Assembly: GCA_963748315.1 (NCBI GenBank)
Contig: CAVVIK010000006.1
Location: forward strand, 1,054,001-1,118,000
Direction: 5' to 3'
Length of the DNA stretch: 64,000 bases
Source of the DNA: DASPHG01 sp963748315
GTDB taxonomy: Bacteria; Actinomycetota; Thermoleophilia; Solirubrobacterales; Thermoleophilaceae
Shown here: in pieces, positions 1 through 7,173 of the stretch
Position numbering within the stretch: the first letter of the stretch is position 1
Layout: every line of letters starts with the position of its first letter
Notes under the pieces: generated by a model
What the model saw: the letters and a program-made list of their open reading frames with translations, nothing else
The model's database searches: none
Told to the model about the DNA's origin: nothing
Translations under genes and position numbers: made by a program

Positions 1-90
1 ACCGGCGCGATCCAGCTGACGGTCTGCAACGCGAGCGGGTCGAACGCTACGCCGTCTGCGATAACGATCGACTTCGTCGCGCTCGACTAG
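1..90 (+). CDS. C-terminal end of an unidentified protein (partial)
   Basis: The window opens inside a reading frame that runs 29 codons to a TAG at 88-90. The visible residues are small and polar (T, S, N, A rich) with alternating hydrophobics and end in IDFVALD, which looks like the last strands of a beta-rich, probably exported protein. No motif allows a family call. It converges on the next gene, and the two stop codons abut. Confidence 0.5.
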   Translation, partial: TGAIQLTVCNASGSNATPSAITIDFVALD

Positions 91-657
91 CTACTCGAAC
101 GTCAGCGTCCGGACGATCTCGCCGACCTCCTGCGCCGCCTCGTTGTTCCCCGACGGGATCACCGAGTTGAGCACGTAGGTCACTCCGCCCGAGGGCACGA
201 CGACGACGGAGTGCACGGTCCCCGCGCGCTCGCGCACGAACGAGTAGACGAACGCGTCACCCGCGGGTAGGTGCGTCGGACGTGCGGCGACTTCTTTCGC
301 GTCCGGGATCCCCTTCTTGATCTGTTTGCCCAGCTGATTGCCGAGCTGCTCGAGGTCAAGGTTGTCCGGAGTCTCCCGCTGAGCCACGACGAGCACTCCG
401 CTCCGGCCCTCTCGCCTGAGGATCGCCACCGTGTCGCCCGCGGCCGACCCGACCTCCTCCTTCGAGACCTCGGTCCAGCTGTCCGGGTAGGAGAGCGTGA
501 ACGGCGTCGCGGCCGGTGCTCCCGGCGCCGGCTCGTCGACCGTGATGGTGTTCAGCGTGTCGGAACTCGAGTCGTCGTCGTCCCCGCCCCTCAGGAGCAG
601 CACCAGCGCGACCGCTGCGGCAAGCAGCACCAGCCCCGTTTTCGAGAGCCCTGGCAC
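91..657 (-). CDS. Membrane-anchored hypothetical protein, PsbP/Mog1-like fold suspected
   Basis: A 188-residue protein. Residues about 5-23 form one hydrophobic segment (signal anchor, no lipobox cysteine). An Asp/Ser-rich linker (DDDDSSS) follows, then a soluble domain of about 135 residues outside the membrane. The domain begins with FTLSYPDSW, resembling the start of PsbP/Mog1-type or DUF1795-like lipid- or protein-binding domains, and ends in GEIVRTLTFE, the helix-strand closure common in that fold. Family assignment is inference from pattern only. It converges with the truncated gene at the window start and diverges from the secreted protein at 712. No enzymatic residues are evident. Confidence 0.6.
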   Translation of the reverse strand: MPGLSKTGLVLLAAAVALVLLLRGGDDDDSSSDTLNTITVDEPAPGAPAATPFTLSYPDSWTEVSKEEVGSAAGDTVAILRREGRSGVLVVAQRETPDNLDLEQLGNQLGKQIKKGIPDAKEVAARPTHLPAGDAFVYSFVRERAGTVHSVVVVPSGGVTYVLNSVIPSGNNEAAQEVGEIVRTLTFE

Positions 658-711
658 GGAGGCGCGATCTTATGCGCCGGTCCGGGTACATCCGCCGCAG
701 TGGTAAGGCTT

Positions 712-1380
712 ATGGCCATGAAACTGGCGGGAGGCCTCGTCCTGACAGCGCTCGTGCTCGCCCTCGTCGGCCCGGCTACCGCCGCCGCTGACCCGTCCCT
801 TCGCGCGAGTCCCGATCAGGGCGAGCCCGGCGACGACGTGACGCTCCACGGCCGCGGCTGGACGAACCCCTTCTGCGAGAACAAGATCACGCTGACGTTC
901 CGCCAGAACGGCAGCAAGGTGAAGCTCGGCACTGCCCAGCAAGGCGACGGCCGGTTCGACTTCATGACCCACTATCAGCAGGCCGAGCCGGGTTCTGCGC
1001 GCTTCGTTGCTGTTCAGCCGTGCGCGGGCGACAACAGGATCAAGCGTGCGGCGTTCGTGACGATCGGTGGCGGCGACGGCAGTGAGACCGTTCGCTACAA
1101 GGGGCAGACCGAGCACGGCGGGCGCGTGCGGTTCCAGGTCGTGGACGGCAACGAGGTACGGAACTTCCGCTTCATGAATCGCTGCGCGACGGATCGTGAG
1201 CGGGGCAGCCTGGTGCCCGGCGTGATGCCGATCGGCGACATCTCGTTCTCGCGCCACGGCGGGCGGTTCAACATCTTCGGCCGCTTCCGCGAGAGCGGCG
1301 TGGTCACGGGACGCGCGCGCGAGGAGATCCCGGGCTGCGACAGCGGGAAGATGACCTGGCGCGCAGAGCGCGTCGACTAG
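712..1380 (+). CDS. Secreted hypothetical protein with Ig-like N-terminal domain
   Basis: A 222-residue exported protein. A signal peptide occupies about residues 1-25 (MAMKLAGG, hydrophobic core, cleavage near ATAAADP). The first half (about 27-120) has an Ig/IPT-like look: SPDQGEPGDDVTLHGRGW followed by beta-strand alternation. The second half (about 130-222) is a second beta domain with paired cysteines (FMNRCATD, EIPGCDSG) that could form a disulfide outside the cell. The reading frame stays open much further upstream, but the signal peptide fixes the start at ATG 712 or 718; 712 is chosen. No catalytic motif is seen and the function is unknown. Confidence 0.7.
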   Translation: MAMKLAGGLVLTALVLALVGPATAAADPSLRASPDQGEPGDDVTLHGRGWTNPFCENKITLTFRQNGSKVKLGTAQQGDGRFDFMTHYQQAEPGSARFVAVQPCAGDNRIKRAAFVTIGGGDGSETVRYKGQTEHGGRVRFQVVDGNEVRNFRFMNRCATDRERGSLVPGVMPIGDISFSRHGGRFNIFGRFRESGVVTGRAREEIPGCDSGKMTWRAERVD

Positions 1381-1388
1381 CCCGCACG

Positions 1389-1406
1389 ATTGACTGGTCA
1401 GTCAAT
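1389..1406. promoter_or_regulatory. TetR-type operator dyad upstream of the etf operon
   Basis: A perfect inverted repeat ATTGACTG-GT-CAGTCAAT (8+2+8). Its length, spacing and TGAC/GTCA arms match the type of site used by TetR-family regulators of fatty-acid and acyl-CoA metabolism. It overlaps the putative -35 hexamer, so binding would be expected to repress. The regulator is not identified. The TetR gene at 37696 has a different dyad in front of it. Confidence 0.6.
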
Positions 1407-1416
1407 TGGGTAGGAT
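1390..1416 (+). promoter_or_regulatory. Putative sigma-70-type promoter of the etf operon
   Basis: TTGACT at 1390-1395 and TAGGAT at 1411-1416 with a 15-bp spacer, about 80 bp before the etfB start. The spacer is shorter than the ideal 17 bp, so this is a candidate only. The -35 lies inside the dyad described separately. Confidence 0.4.
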
Positions 1417-1493
1417 GCCCCCGCAGCGGGCGATCCGGCATGCTGCCCCGGACGCCCAGCCATCCGCCGCCGTAACGAAGAAGGAGCCAACTC

Positions 1494-2288
1494 TTGAAGA
1501 TCTGCGTCCTGGTCAAAGAGGTGCCGGACGCCGCCGTCGAGAAGCGCATGGATCCGAATTCCAAGCGCCTCGACAGGTCCGGCGAGAAGAACCTCAATCC
1601 CTTTGACACACACGCCATCGAGGCCGCCATGCAGGTGAAGGAGGGCGGTCAGTCCGATGTCGAGGAGATCGTCGCCGTGACGATGGGCCCGGAGAGCGCG
1701 GTTCGCGCCCTCCACAAGGCCGTCTCGCTCGGCGCCGACCGCTCGGTCCACCTCACCGACGAGTCGCTCGCGGGCTCCGACGTGGCCGCCACCGGCTACG
1801 CGCTCGCGAAGGTGCTCGAGTCCGAGAGCCCAGACCTCGTGCTGCTCGGCCAGCAGTCGGACGACGGCGAGTGCTACACGATCGGCGCCGTCGTGGCCGA
1901 CCACCTGAAGATGCCGTCGCTCACGCAGGTGATCAAGATGGACGTCGAGAGCGGCAAGCTGCGCTGCGAGCGCCAGGCCGAGTACGGCTACGACACCGTC
2001 GAGGTCGAGCTGCCCGCCGTGATCTCCGTCGGCGACGCGATCAACGAGCCGCGCTACCCGTCGCTCAAGGCGATCATGGGCGCGAAGAAGAAGCCGCTCG
2101 AGGCGAAGGGCGCCGGCGACGTCGGCATCGAGGGCGACAAGGTCGGCGAGGCCGGCTCGCGCACGGCGGTTCTCGGGATCAACCCGCCGCCTGAGAAGGA
2201 GGCCGGGCAGATCATCGAGGACGAAGACACCGACGAGACGGTCGAGAAGATCGTCTCCTGGCTCGAGGAAAGGAAGCTGCTGGCATGA
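1494..2288 (+). CDS. etfB: Electron transfer flavoprotein, beta subunit
   Basis: A 264-residue EtfB. With EtfA it forms a soluble heterodimer that carries FAD and AMP and accepts electrons from acyl-CoA dehydrogenases. The N-terminus MKICVLVKEVPDAAVEKR, the DTHAIEAAMQ segment, MGPESAVRAL and the LLGQQSDDGE region are characteristic of the family, and the length is normal. Translation starts at TTG 1494 behind a clear AAGGAG (1481-1486). It is the first gene of etfB-etfA-ETF:QO, and its TGA overlaps the etfA ATG (ATGA). The TetR-type operator and promoter about 80-105 bp upstream suggest control linked to acyl-CoA use. Three acyl-CoA dehydrogenases elsewhere in the window are plausible electron donors (inference). 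Confidence 0.95.
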   Translation: MKICVLVKEVPDAAVEKRMDPNSKRLDRSGEKNLNPFDTHAIEAAMQVKEGGQSDVEEIVAVTMGPESAVRALHKAVSLGADRSVHLTDESLAGSDVAATGYALAKVLESESPDLVLLGQQSDDGECYTIGAVVADHLKMPSLTQVIKMDVESGKLRCERQAEYGYDTVEVELPAVISVGDAINEPRYPSLKAIMGAKKKPLEAKGAGDVGIEGDKVGEAGSRTAVLGINPPPEKEAGQIIEDEDTDETVEKIVSWLEERKLLA

Positions 2289-3265
2289 GCGGGATCCTCA
2301 CTTACGTCCTCCACTACGAGGGCGAGTTCAACAAGAACTCCCTCGGCGCGGTCTCCGAGGCCGGCAAGCTCGCCAAGGAGCTCGGCGTAGACGCGCACGC
2401 GGTCGTCGTCGGCGACGACGCGACAGACGACCTCTGCAAGCAGCTCGGCGGCTACGGCGCGTCGAAGGTCTACCGCGCACCCGCACCGGCGGGGCTCGGC
2501 GGTCCGGTCGTCGACGTCATGGCGAAGCTGATCGAAGACAACGGCTACGACTACGTGATCTTCGGCGGCGGCCTGCTCGGCTTCGAGATCGGCGCCGGCC
2601 TCGCCGCTCGCCTGCACGGCGGCGTCACGATGGAGGTGACCGAGGTCAAGGTCCAGGACGGCAAGCTCGTCGCAGTCCGGCCGATCCTCCAGGACTCGGC
2701 GGTGGTCGACGTCGGCTACTCCGACGATGGTCCCGCCGTGATCATCGGCCGCCTGAACGCGTTCGAGATCGAGGAGGCCGGCGGCGGCGACGCCGAGGTC
2801 GAGGAGATCAACGTCGACCTGTCCGATTGGTCCACCAAGGCGACGATGGTCGAGCGCGGCGAGCAGCGCGGCGCGGACGTGAACATCGAGGACGCCGACA
2901 TCCTCGTGGGCGGTGGCCGCGGCCTCGGCAAGGCCGAGGGCTTCCAGGAGATCGCGGAGCCGCTCGCCCAGGCGCTCGGCGGCGAGGTCGCCGCAACGCG
3001 CGCGGTCGTGGACGCCGGCTGGTTCCCCTACGCCGGCCAGATCGGCCAGACGGGCAAGACCGTCGCTCCGAAGCTCTACCTCGCGGTCGGCATCTCGGGC
3101 GCGATCCAGCACAAGGTCGGCATGCAGTCGTCGGAGAACATCGTCGCGATCAACAAGGACCCGAACGCGCCGATCTTCGAGTTCTCCGACCTCGGCATCG
3201 TGGGCGACCTGCACAAGATCGTTCCCAAGCTGACCGAGGCGATCAAGGCGAAGAAGGGCGGCTGA
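2285..3265 (+). CDS. etfA: Electron transfer flavoprotein, alpha subunit
   Basis: A 326-residue EtfA, the FAD-binding partner of EtfB. Residues 1-190 form the nucleotide-fold N-terminal domain. Residues about 205-320 form the FAD domain, with GGGRGLGK (209-216), GQTGKTV (254-260), GISGAIQH (269-276) and the closing INKDPNAPIFEFSDLGIVGD segment typical of the family. It starts at ATG 2285, overlapping the etfB stop by 4 bases, so the two are translationally coupled. The following ETF:quinone oxidoreductase begins 7 bases after its stop, so electrons can pass from dehydrogenases through EtfAB to the membrane quinone pool from one operon. Confidence 0.95.
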   Translation: MSGILTYVLHYEGEFNKNSLGAVSEAGKLAKELGVDAHAVVVGDDATDDLCKQLGGYGASKVYRAPAPAGLGGPVVDVMAKLIEDNGYDYVIFGGGLLGFEIGAGLAARLHGGVTMEVTEVKVQDGKLVAVRPILQDSAVVDVGYSDDGPAVIIGRLNAFEIEEAGGGDAEVEEINVDLSDWSTKATMVERGEQRGADVNIEDADILVGGGRGLGKAEGFQEIAEPLAQALGGEVAATRAVVDAGWFPYAGQIGQTGKTVAPKLYLAVGISGAIQHKVGMQSSENIVAINKDPNAPIFEFSDLGIVGDLHKIVPKLTEAIKAKKGG

Positions 3266-3272
3266 GCCGCCC

Positions 3273-5006
3273 ATGGGAACGGCACCAGCTGAGTACCTCC
3301 CCGACGTCGAATCGGGGAAGGAGTTCGTCACCGCGCCGACCGATCCGGAGGACGAGCGGATCGAGGTAGGCGTCGTGATCGTGGGCGGCGGCCCGGCCGG
3401 GCTGGCGTGCGCGATCCGGCTGATGCAGCTGATCGGCGACGACGAGAAGCTGATGGAGCGCCTCGGTGAGGTGCCGGTCGCGCTCGTCGAGAAGGGCAAG
3501 GGCCCCGGGTCGCACCTGATGTCGGGCGCGATGATGGACCCGTCGGCCATGAAGAAGCTCTTCCCGGACCTGCCCGAGGACGAGTGGCCCACCTACGGCA
3601 CGGTGCCGAAGGACACGGTCTACTTCATGACCAAGAAGCGCGCGATCCCGCTGGTGCCCACTCCGCCGCCGTTCCGCAACCACGGCAACCACGTCACCTC
3701 GGTCGCGCAGCTGGGCCGCTTCCTCGGCCAGAAGGCGGAGGAGGCGGGCGTGTACATCCTCCCCGAGACCGCCGCGTACAAGCTGCTCGTCGAGGACGGC
3801 GTCGTGCGCGGGATCCGGTCAGGCGACAAGGGCCGCGGGCGCGACGGGGAGGAGCTCGGCAACTTCGAACCCGGCTCGGACCTGATCGCGCAGGCGACCG
3901 TGCTCGCCGAGGGGACCGCCGGTCACCTCGCCGGTGCCGCGATCTCGCACTTCGACCTCGCCTCGGAGGACCCGCCCCAGTGGGAGCTGGGTGTCAAGGA
4001 GGTCTGGGAGGTCAAGCAGCCGCTCGACCGGGTCATCCACTCGATGGGCTGGCCCTTGCGGTTCGGCGCGAAGTACCGCGAGTTCGGCGGTTGCTTCATC
4101 TACCCGATGGGCGAGGACAAGGTGTCGATCGGCTTCGTCGCCGGTCTCGACTACCGCGACGCCACCTTCTCCGTGCACGACACGCTCCAGCTCTTCAAGA
4201 CGCACCCGAAGGTCAGGAAGATCCTCGAGGGTGGCAAGCGCGTGGCGTGGGGTGCGAAGACGATTCCGTCAGGGGGCTACTGGGCGATGCCGAAGCAGCT
4301 CTGGGCGCCCGGCATGGTGCTCGCGGGCGACTCCGCGTCAATGGTCAACATCCCCAAGCTGAAGGGCGTGCACCTCGCGATGCACGCCGGCATGTTCGCG
4401 GCCGAGACGATCTACGAGAAGCTCTCGCAGGGCGCCGACTGCACCGACCTCTCGGGCTACCAGGAGAAGGTCGAGGACTCCGCGATCGAGACGGACCTGC
4501 ATCGCTCGCGCAACATGCGCCAGGTCTTCGGCAGGGGCTTCCTCGTCGGCGGCGCGCTCGCGAACGCGATGGAGATCTCGGGCGGGCGTTTTCCGGGCGG
4601 CCGCTTCGCAACGCACGACGACGCGAACCAGCCGGTCTTCATCGGCAACCGCTTGAAGAAGTATCCGAAGCCCGACGGCAAGTACACCTTCGACAAGCTG
4701 TCGTCGGTCTTCGCGACGGGCAACCAGTCGCGTGACGACGCCCCGTCGCACATTCGCATTCAGAAGAAGGTGCCGCTCGAGCTGGGGCTCATGTGGCAGC
4801 AGATGTGTCCGGCGCAGGTGTACGAGGTGCCCGAGGAGATCCTCGAGCAGCTGCAGAAGGGCGAGAACGGCGCGGTCGATCCCAAGCAGGAGATCGAGAT
4901 CGACATCGCTCCGTCGAACTGCGTGCAGTGCGGTGCCATCACCGCCAAGGGCGGCCGCCTGACGCCGCCTGAAGGCGGCGAAGGCCCGAACTACCAGCAG
5001 ACCTAG
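3273..5006 (+). CDS. Electron transfer flavoprotein:quinone oxidoreductase (FixC/ETF-QO family)
   Basis: A 577-residue flavoprotein that should pass electrons from reduced EtfAB to membrane quinone. The FAD Rossmann motif GGGPAG lies at 38-43. The mid-region MTKKRAIPLVPTPPP and GAKTIPSGGYWAMPKQ match ETF-QO, as does LAGDSASMVNIPKLKG for the second FAD contact. The C-terminal iron-sulfur module is present, with Cys512 (MCPAQVYE), Cys550 and Cys553 (NCVQCGAI) and the PPEGGEGPNY closure. The position expected for the fourth cysteine ligand (CxxCxxC) is Ile556, so the cluster site is incomplete compared with the classical enzyme. It is third in the etf operon, 7 bases after etfA. Confidence 0.9.
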   Translation: MGTAPAEYLPDVESGKEFVTAPTDPEDERIEVGVVIVGGGPAGLACAIRLMQLIGDDEKLMERLGEVPVALVEKGKGPGSHLMSGAMMDPSAMKKLFPDLPEDEWPTYGTVPKDTVYFMTKKRAIPLVPTPPPFRNHGNHVTSVAQLGRFLGQKAEEAGVYILPETAAYKLLVEDGVVRGIRSGDKGRGRDGEELGNFEPGSDLIAQATVLAEGTAGHLAGAAISHFDLASEDPPQWELGVKEVWEVKQPLDRVIHSMGWPLRFGAKYREFGGCFIYPMGEDKVSIGFVAGLDYRDATFSVHDTLQLFKTHPKVRKILEGGKRVAWGAKTIPSGGYWAMPKQLWAPGMVLAGDSASMVNIPKLKGVHLAMHAGMFAAETIYEKLSQGADCTDLSGYQEKVEDSAIETDLHRSRNMRQVFGRGFLVGGALANAMEISGGRFPGGRFATHDDANQPVFIGNRLKKYPKPDGKYTFDKLSSVFATGNQSRDDAPSHIRIQKKVPLELGLMWQQMCPAQVYEVPEEILEQLQKGENGAVDPKQEIEIDIAPSNCVQCGAITAKGGRLTPPEGGEGPNYQQT

Positions 5007-5025
5007 CTCGGATAGGGTCGACGCC

Positions 5026-5850
5026 GTGAGCAACGTGCTCGTCACAGGCGCGTCGACCGGCATCGGGCACGCGACCGCCAAGCGGATGCTGGCGTACGGC
5101 TGGGAGGTCTTCGCGGCTGCGCGCAAGGACGCGGACCTCGAGCGCCTGCGCGGCGAGGGGTTCACGGCGATCAAGCTCGACGTGACCGACCCGGACACGA
5201 TCGCCGCTGCAAAGGACGAGCTCGATGAGCGCGGGCTGCGCGGCCTGGTCAACAACGCGGGGATCGGGATCAGCGGGCCGATGGAGTTCGTCCCGCTCGA
5301 CGAGCTGCGCCGCCAGTTGGAGGTGAACCTCGTCGGCCAGGTCGCGGTGACACAGGCCTTCCTGCCGAACCTCCGCGAGGCGAAGGGCCGGATCGTGAAC
5401 GTCAGCTCGATCGGCGGCAAGATCGCGCTGCCGATGGTGGGCCCGTACGCGGCCTCGAAGCACGCGCTCGAGGCGGTGAGCGATGCGCTCCGCCGCGAGC
5501 TGCGGCCTTGGGGGATCCAAGTCTCGATCATCGAGCCGGGCGCCGTCGTGACGCCGATTTGGGACAAGGCACGCGAGACGGCTGACGACGTCGAAGAGCA
5601 GATGGGCGAACGCGCGCAGGCGTTGTACGGCCGGCTCGCCCAGCGGATCCGGGCGGAGACCGAGAAGATCCCGGAGCGCGGCGTCGACCCGGACGAGGTC
5701 GCCAAGGCGATCGAGCAGGCCCTGACCATGCCCCGTCCGAAGGCGCGCTACGTCGTGGGCCGCGACGCGAAGATGCGCCTGAGGATCAAGGCGCTGGTCG
5801 GCGACAGGCGCTTCGACAGCCTGATCGCGCGGACCTTGGACTGGCGCTAG
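5026..5850 (+). CDS. Short-chain dehydrogenase/reductase (SDR)
   Basis: A 274-residue classical SDR oxidoreductase using NAD(P)(H). The cofactor motif TGASTGIG is at 7-14, NNAG at 76-79, and the catalytic Ser128 - Tyr141 - Lys145 set (NVSSIGG, YAASK) is complete. The C-terminal extension of about 60 residues after the Rossmann core is typical of SDRs that act on lipids or retinol-like alcohols, but the substrate cannot be read from sequence. The GTG start at 5026 lies 19 bases after the ETF:QO stop, so it is probably the last gene of that operon. Confidence 0.85.
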   Translation: MSNVLVTGASTGIGHATAKRMLAYGWEVFAAARKDADLERLRGEGFTAIKLDVTDPDTIAAAKDELDERGLRGLVNNAGIGISGPMEFVPLDELRRQLEVNLVGQVAVTQAFLPNLREAKGRIVNVSSIGGKIALPMVGPYAASKHALEAVSDALRRELRPWGIQVSIIEPGAVVTPIWDKARETADDVEEQMGERAQALYGRLAQRIRAETEKIPERGVDPDEVAKAIEQALTMPRPKARYVVGRDAKMRLRIKALVGDRRFDSLIARTLDWR

Positions 5851-6525
5851 CTAGCGGGGATCTTCGGAGAACAGCGCGATCGCCTCGCGGCGATCGGAAA
5901 CGCCGAGCTTCGCGAGGATGTCCGACACGTGCCGCCGAACGGTCGTCGGCGACACGTCGAGGCGGCGTCCGATTTCGGTCGTGGTGTAGCCCTCGCCCAT
6001 GAGCTCGAGCACCTCCCACTGCCGCGCGGTCAGCTCCGGGCCGCGCTTGCCGCCGATCGGCACGCGCCGCCGCCGCCCCTGGGAGCGGAACTCGTCGATC
6101 AGGCGAGCCACCAGCCGTCGCGGGACCGCAGCCTCGCCGTCGAGGATCCCGCGCAGCGCGAACGGCAGCCGCTCGGGATCGGTCTCCTTCAGCAGGTAGC
6201 CGGCGGCGCCCGCCTTGAGCGAGTCGAACAGCTCGTCGTCGCCCGCGAAGGCCGTGAGCATCACGACCGCGGTCTCCGGCATCTCCTCGCTGATCGCGGC
6301 TGCCGCCTTGATGCCGCCTCCGCCCGGCATCGAGATGTCGAGCAGGCAGACATCGGGCTTCTCCTTACGGGCGAGCGCCACAGCCTGCTCGCCGTCGGCC
6401 GCCTCGGCGCACACCTCGAAGCCGCCTGCTTCGAGCGACTGCCGCACGCCCGACCGGGTGGGGGCGTGGTCGTCGGCGATGAGCACGCGCGCCGGCTTCC
6501 GGTCCGGGTCGGGCTGGTGGCTCAT
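5851..6525 (-). CDS. NarL/FixJ-family two-component response regulator
   Basis: A 224-residue regulator from the chosen start. The receiver domain (about 13-130) has the acidic pair DD near residue 18, phospho-acceptor Asp63 (LLDISMPG), MLTAF and the switch lysine in LLKETDP. A linker is followed by a LuxR-type helix-turn-helix (LTARQWEVLELMGEGYTTTEIG, SPTTVRRHVSDILAKLGV). No histidine kinase is adjacent, so it is an orphan here. Starts at 6540 and 6630 are also open and no ribosome-binding site settles the choice. 6525 is used because the receiver fold begins soon after it. A 9+2+9 dyad lies about 160 bases upstream. Confidence 0.88.
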   Translation of the reverse strand: MSHQPDPDRKPARVLIADDHAPTRSGVRQSLEAGGFEVCAEAADGEQAVALARKEKPDVCLLDISMPGGGGIKAAAAISEEMPETAVVMLTAFAGDDELFDSLKAGAAGYLLKETDPERLPFALRGILDGEAAVPRRLVARLIDEFRSQGRRRRVPIGGKRGPELTARQWEVLELMGEGYTTTEIGRRLDVSPTTVRRHVSDILAKLGVSDRREAIALFSEDPR

Positions 6526-6684
6526 CGGATCGGAAAGCATAGGCGGCAGTGAGTACCCGCCCGGCGCGTAGCGGTTCTCGTCTGCGACAGGGGTGAACCT
6601 GCTGCGCGGGATAGGTGGGTAACCCGACACTCAGCCAGCATCGGCCAGCAATCAGCCCTGGGCAAGGGGCATCCGGGTGGATTT

Positions 6685-6704
6685 GCGTTCAGATCTCTGA
6701 ACGC
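6685..6704. promoter_or_regulatory. Perfect 9+2+9 dyad (terminator hairpin or operator)
   Basis: GCGTTCAGA-TC-TCTGAACGC, abutting the stop codon of the lipoprotein gene and lying upstream of the response-regulator gene on the same strand. It has no following T-run in the minus direction. It could be a U-less terminator, or a binding site in the 178-bp spacer before the regulator. The sequence alone does not decide. Confidence 0.45.
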
Positions 6705-7138
6705 TATTCGGCGGGGGTGACCCGCGCGACGCGCCACGCGTCGTCGACTCGCTCGATGTGGAGCGTCGAGCTGTTGTCGTCCTGGTCGGAGACCTCAGCC
6801 GTCGCCGCGTCGCCATCGACCGCGAGCGAATCGACCTCGAGCTCGTAGTCGCCCTCCGGAAGGTTGTCCTGGACCTCGCTCGGGCAGCTCTGACCCGACT
6901 CGCGCTCGATGTTGCTCGCCAGCTCGGACGTGAAGATGTCCTCGCAGATCTTCGTCCCGTCGCCGTCCCGGCCCGCGTTGGCGAAATCGTCCACTAGGCC
7001 GGCCACCTCGGCGTCCGTGCCCTCGTAGTCGTCGGCGTTGTTGTTGACGTCGTCGTCGCCGCCACCACAGCCGGCTGCGATCGCCATCGCGCAGAGCGCG
7101 GCGACGTACGCGGTCCCCCTCAGACGAGATCGGCGCAT
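6704..7138 (-). CDS. Lipoprotein with NTF2/DUF4878-like domain
   Basis: A 144-residue protein with a lipoprotein signal: basic start MRRSRLRG, hydrophobic core, and lipobox AIAAGC with the acylated cysteine followed by GGGDDD. The mature part (about 100 residues) has the helix-then-sheet arrangement of small NTF2/SnoaL or DUF4878 domains, including GLVDDFANAGRDGDGTKIC early and a final strand pair (TLHIERVDDAWRVARV). Two cysteines (KICEDIF, QSCPSEV) could form a disulfide. The start at 7138 is chosen because it places the lipobox correctly. It is divergent from gpsA, with start codons about 35 bases apart. No catalytic residues are seen. Confidence 0.7.
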   Translation of the reverse strand: MRRSRLRGTAYVAALCAMAIAAGCGGGDDDVNNNADDYEGTDAEVAGLVDDFANAGRDGDGTKICEDIFTSELASNIERESGQSCPSEVQDNLPEGDYELEVDSLAVDGDAATAEVSDQDDNSSTLHIERVDDAWRVARVTPAE

Positions 7139-7173
7139 CCCGCGGCAGCTTAACGGCGGCCCAGACGGATACC

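Noticed and set aside
271..711. Upstream extension of the secreted protein frame to 271
   Set aside because: The added residues are Arg-rich and lie antisense to the gene at 91-657; the signal peptide at 712 marks the true N-terminus.
2054..3592. 512-codon open frame antisense to etfA
   Set aside because: High-GC third-position bias opens the antisense frame; etfA and ETF:QO on the plus strand have complete family motifs.
4338..5729. 463-codon open frame antisense to ETF:QO and the SDR gene
   Set aside because: Low-complexity composition with no motif, lying opposite two well-supported genes.
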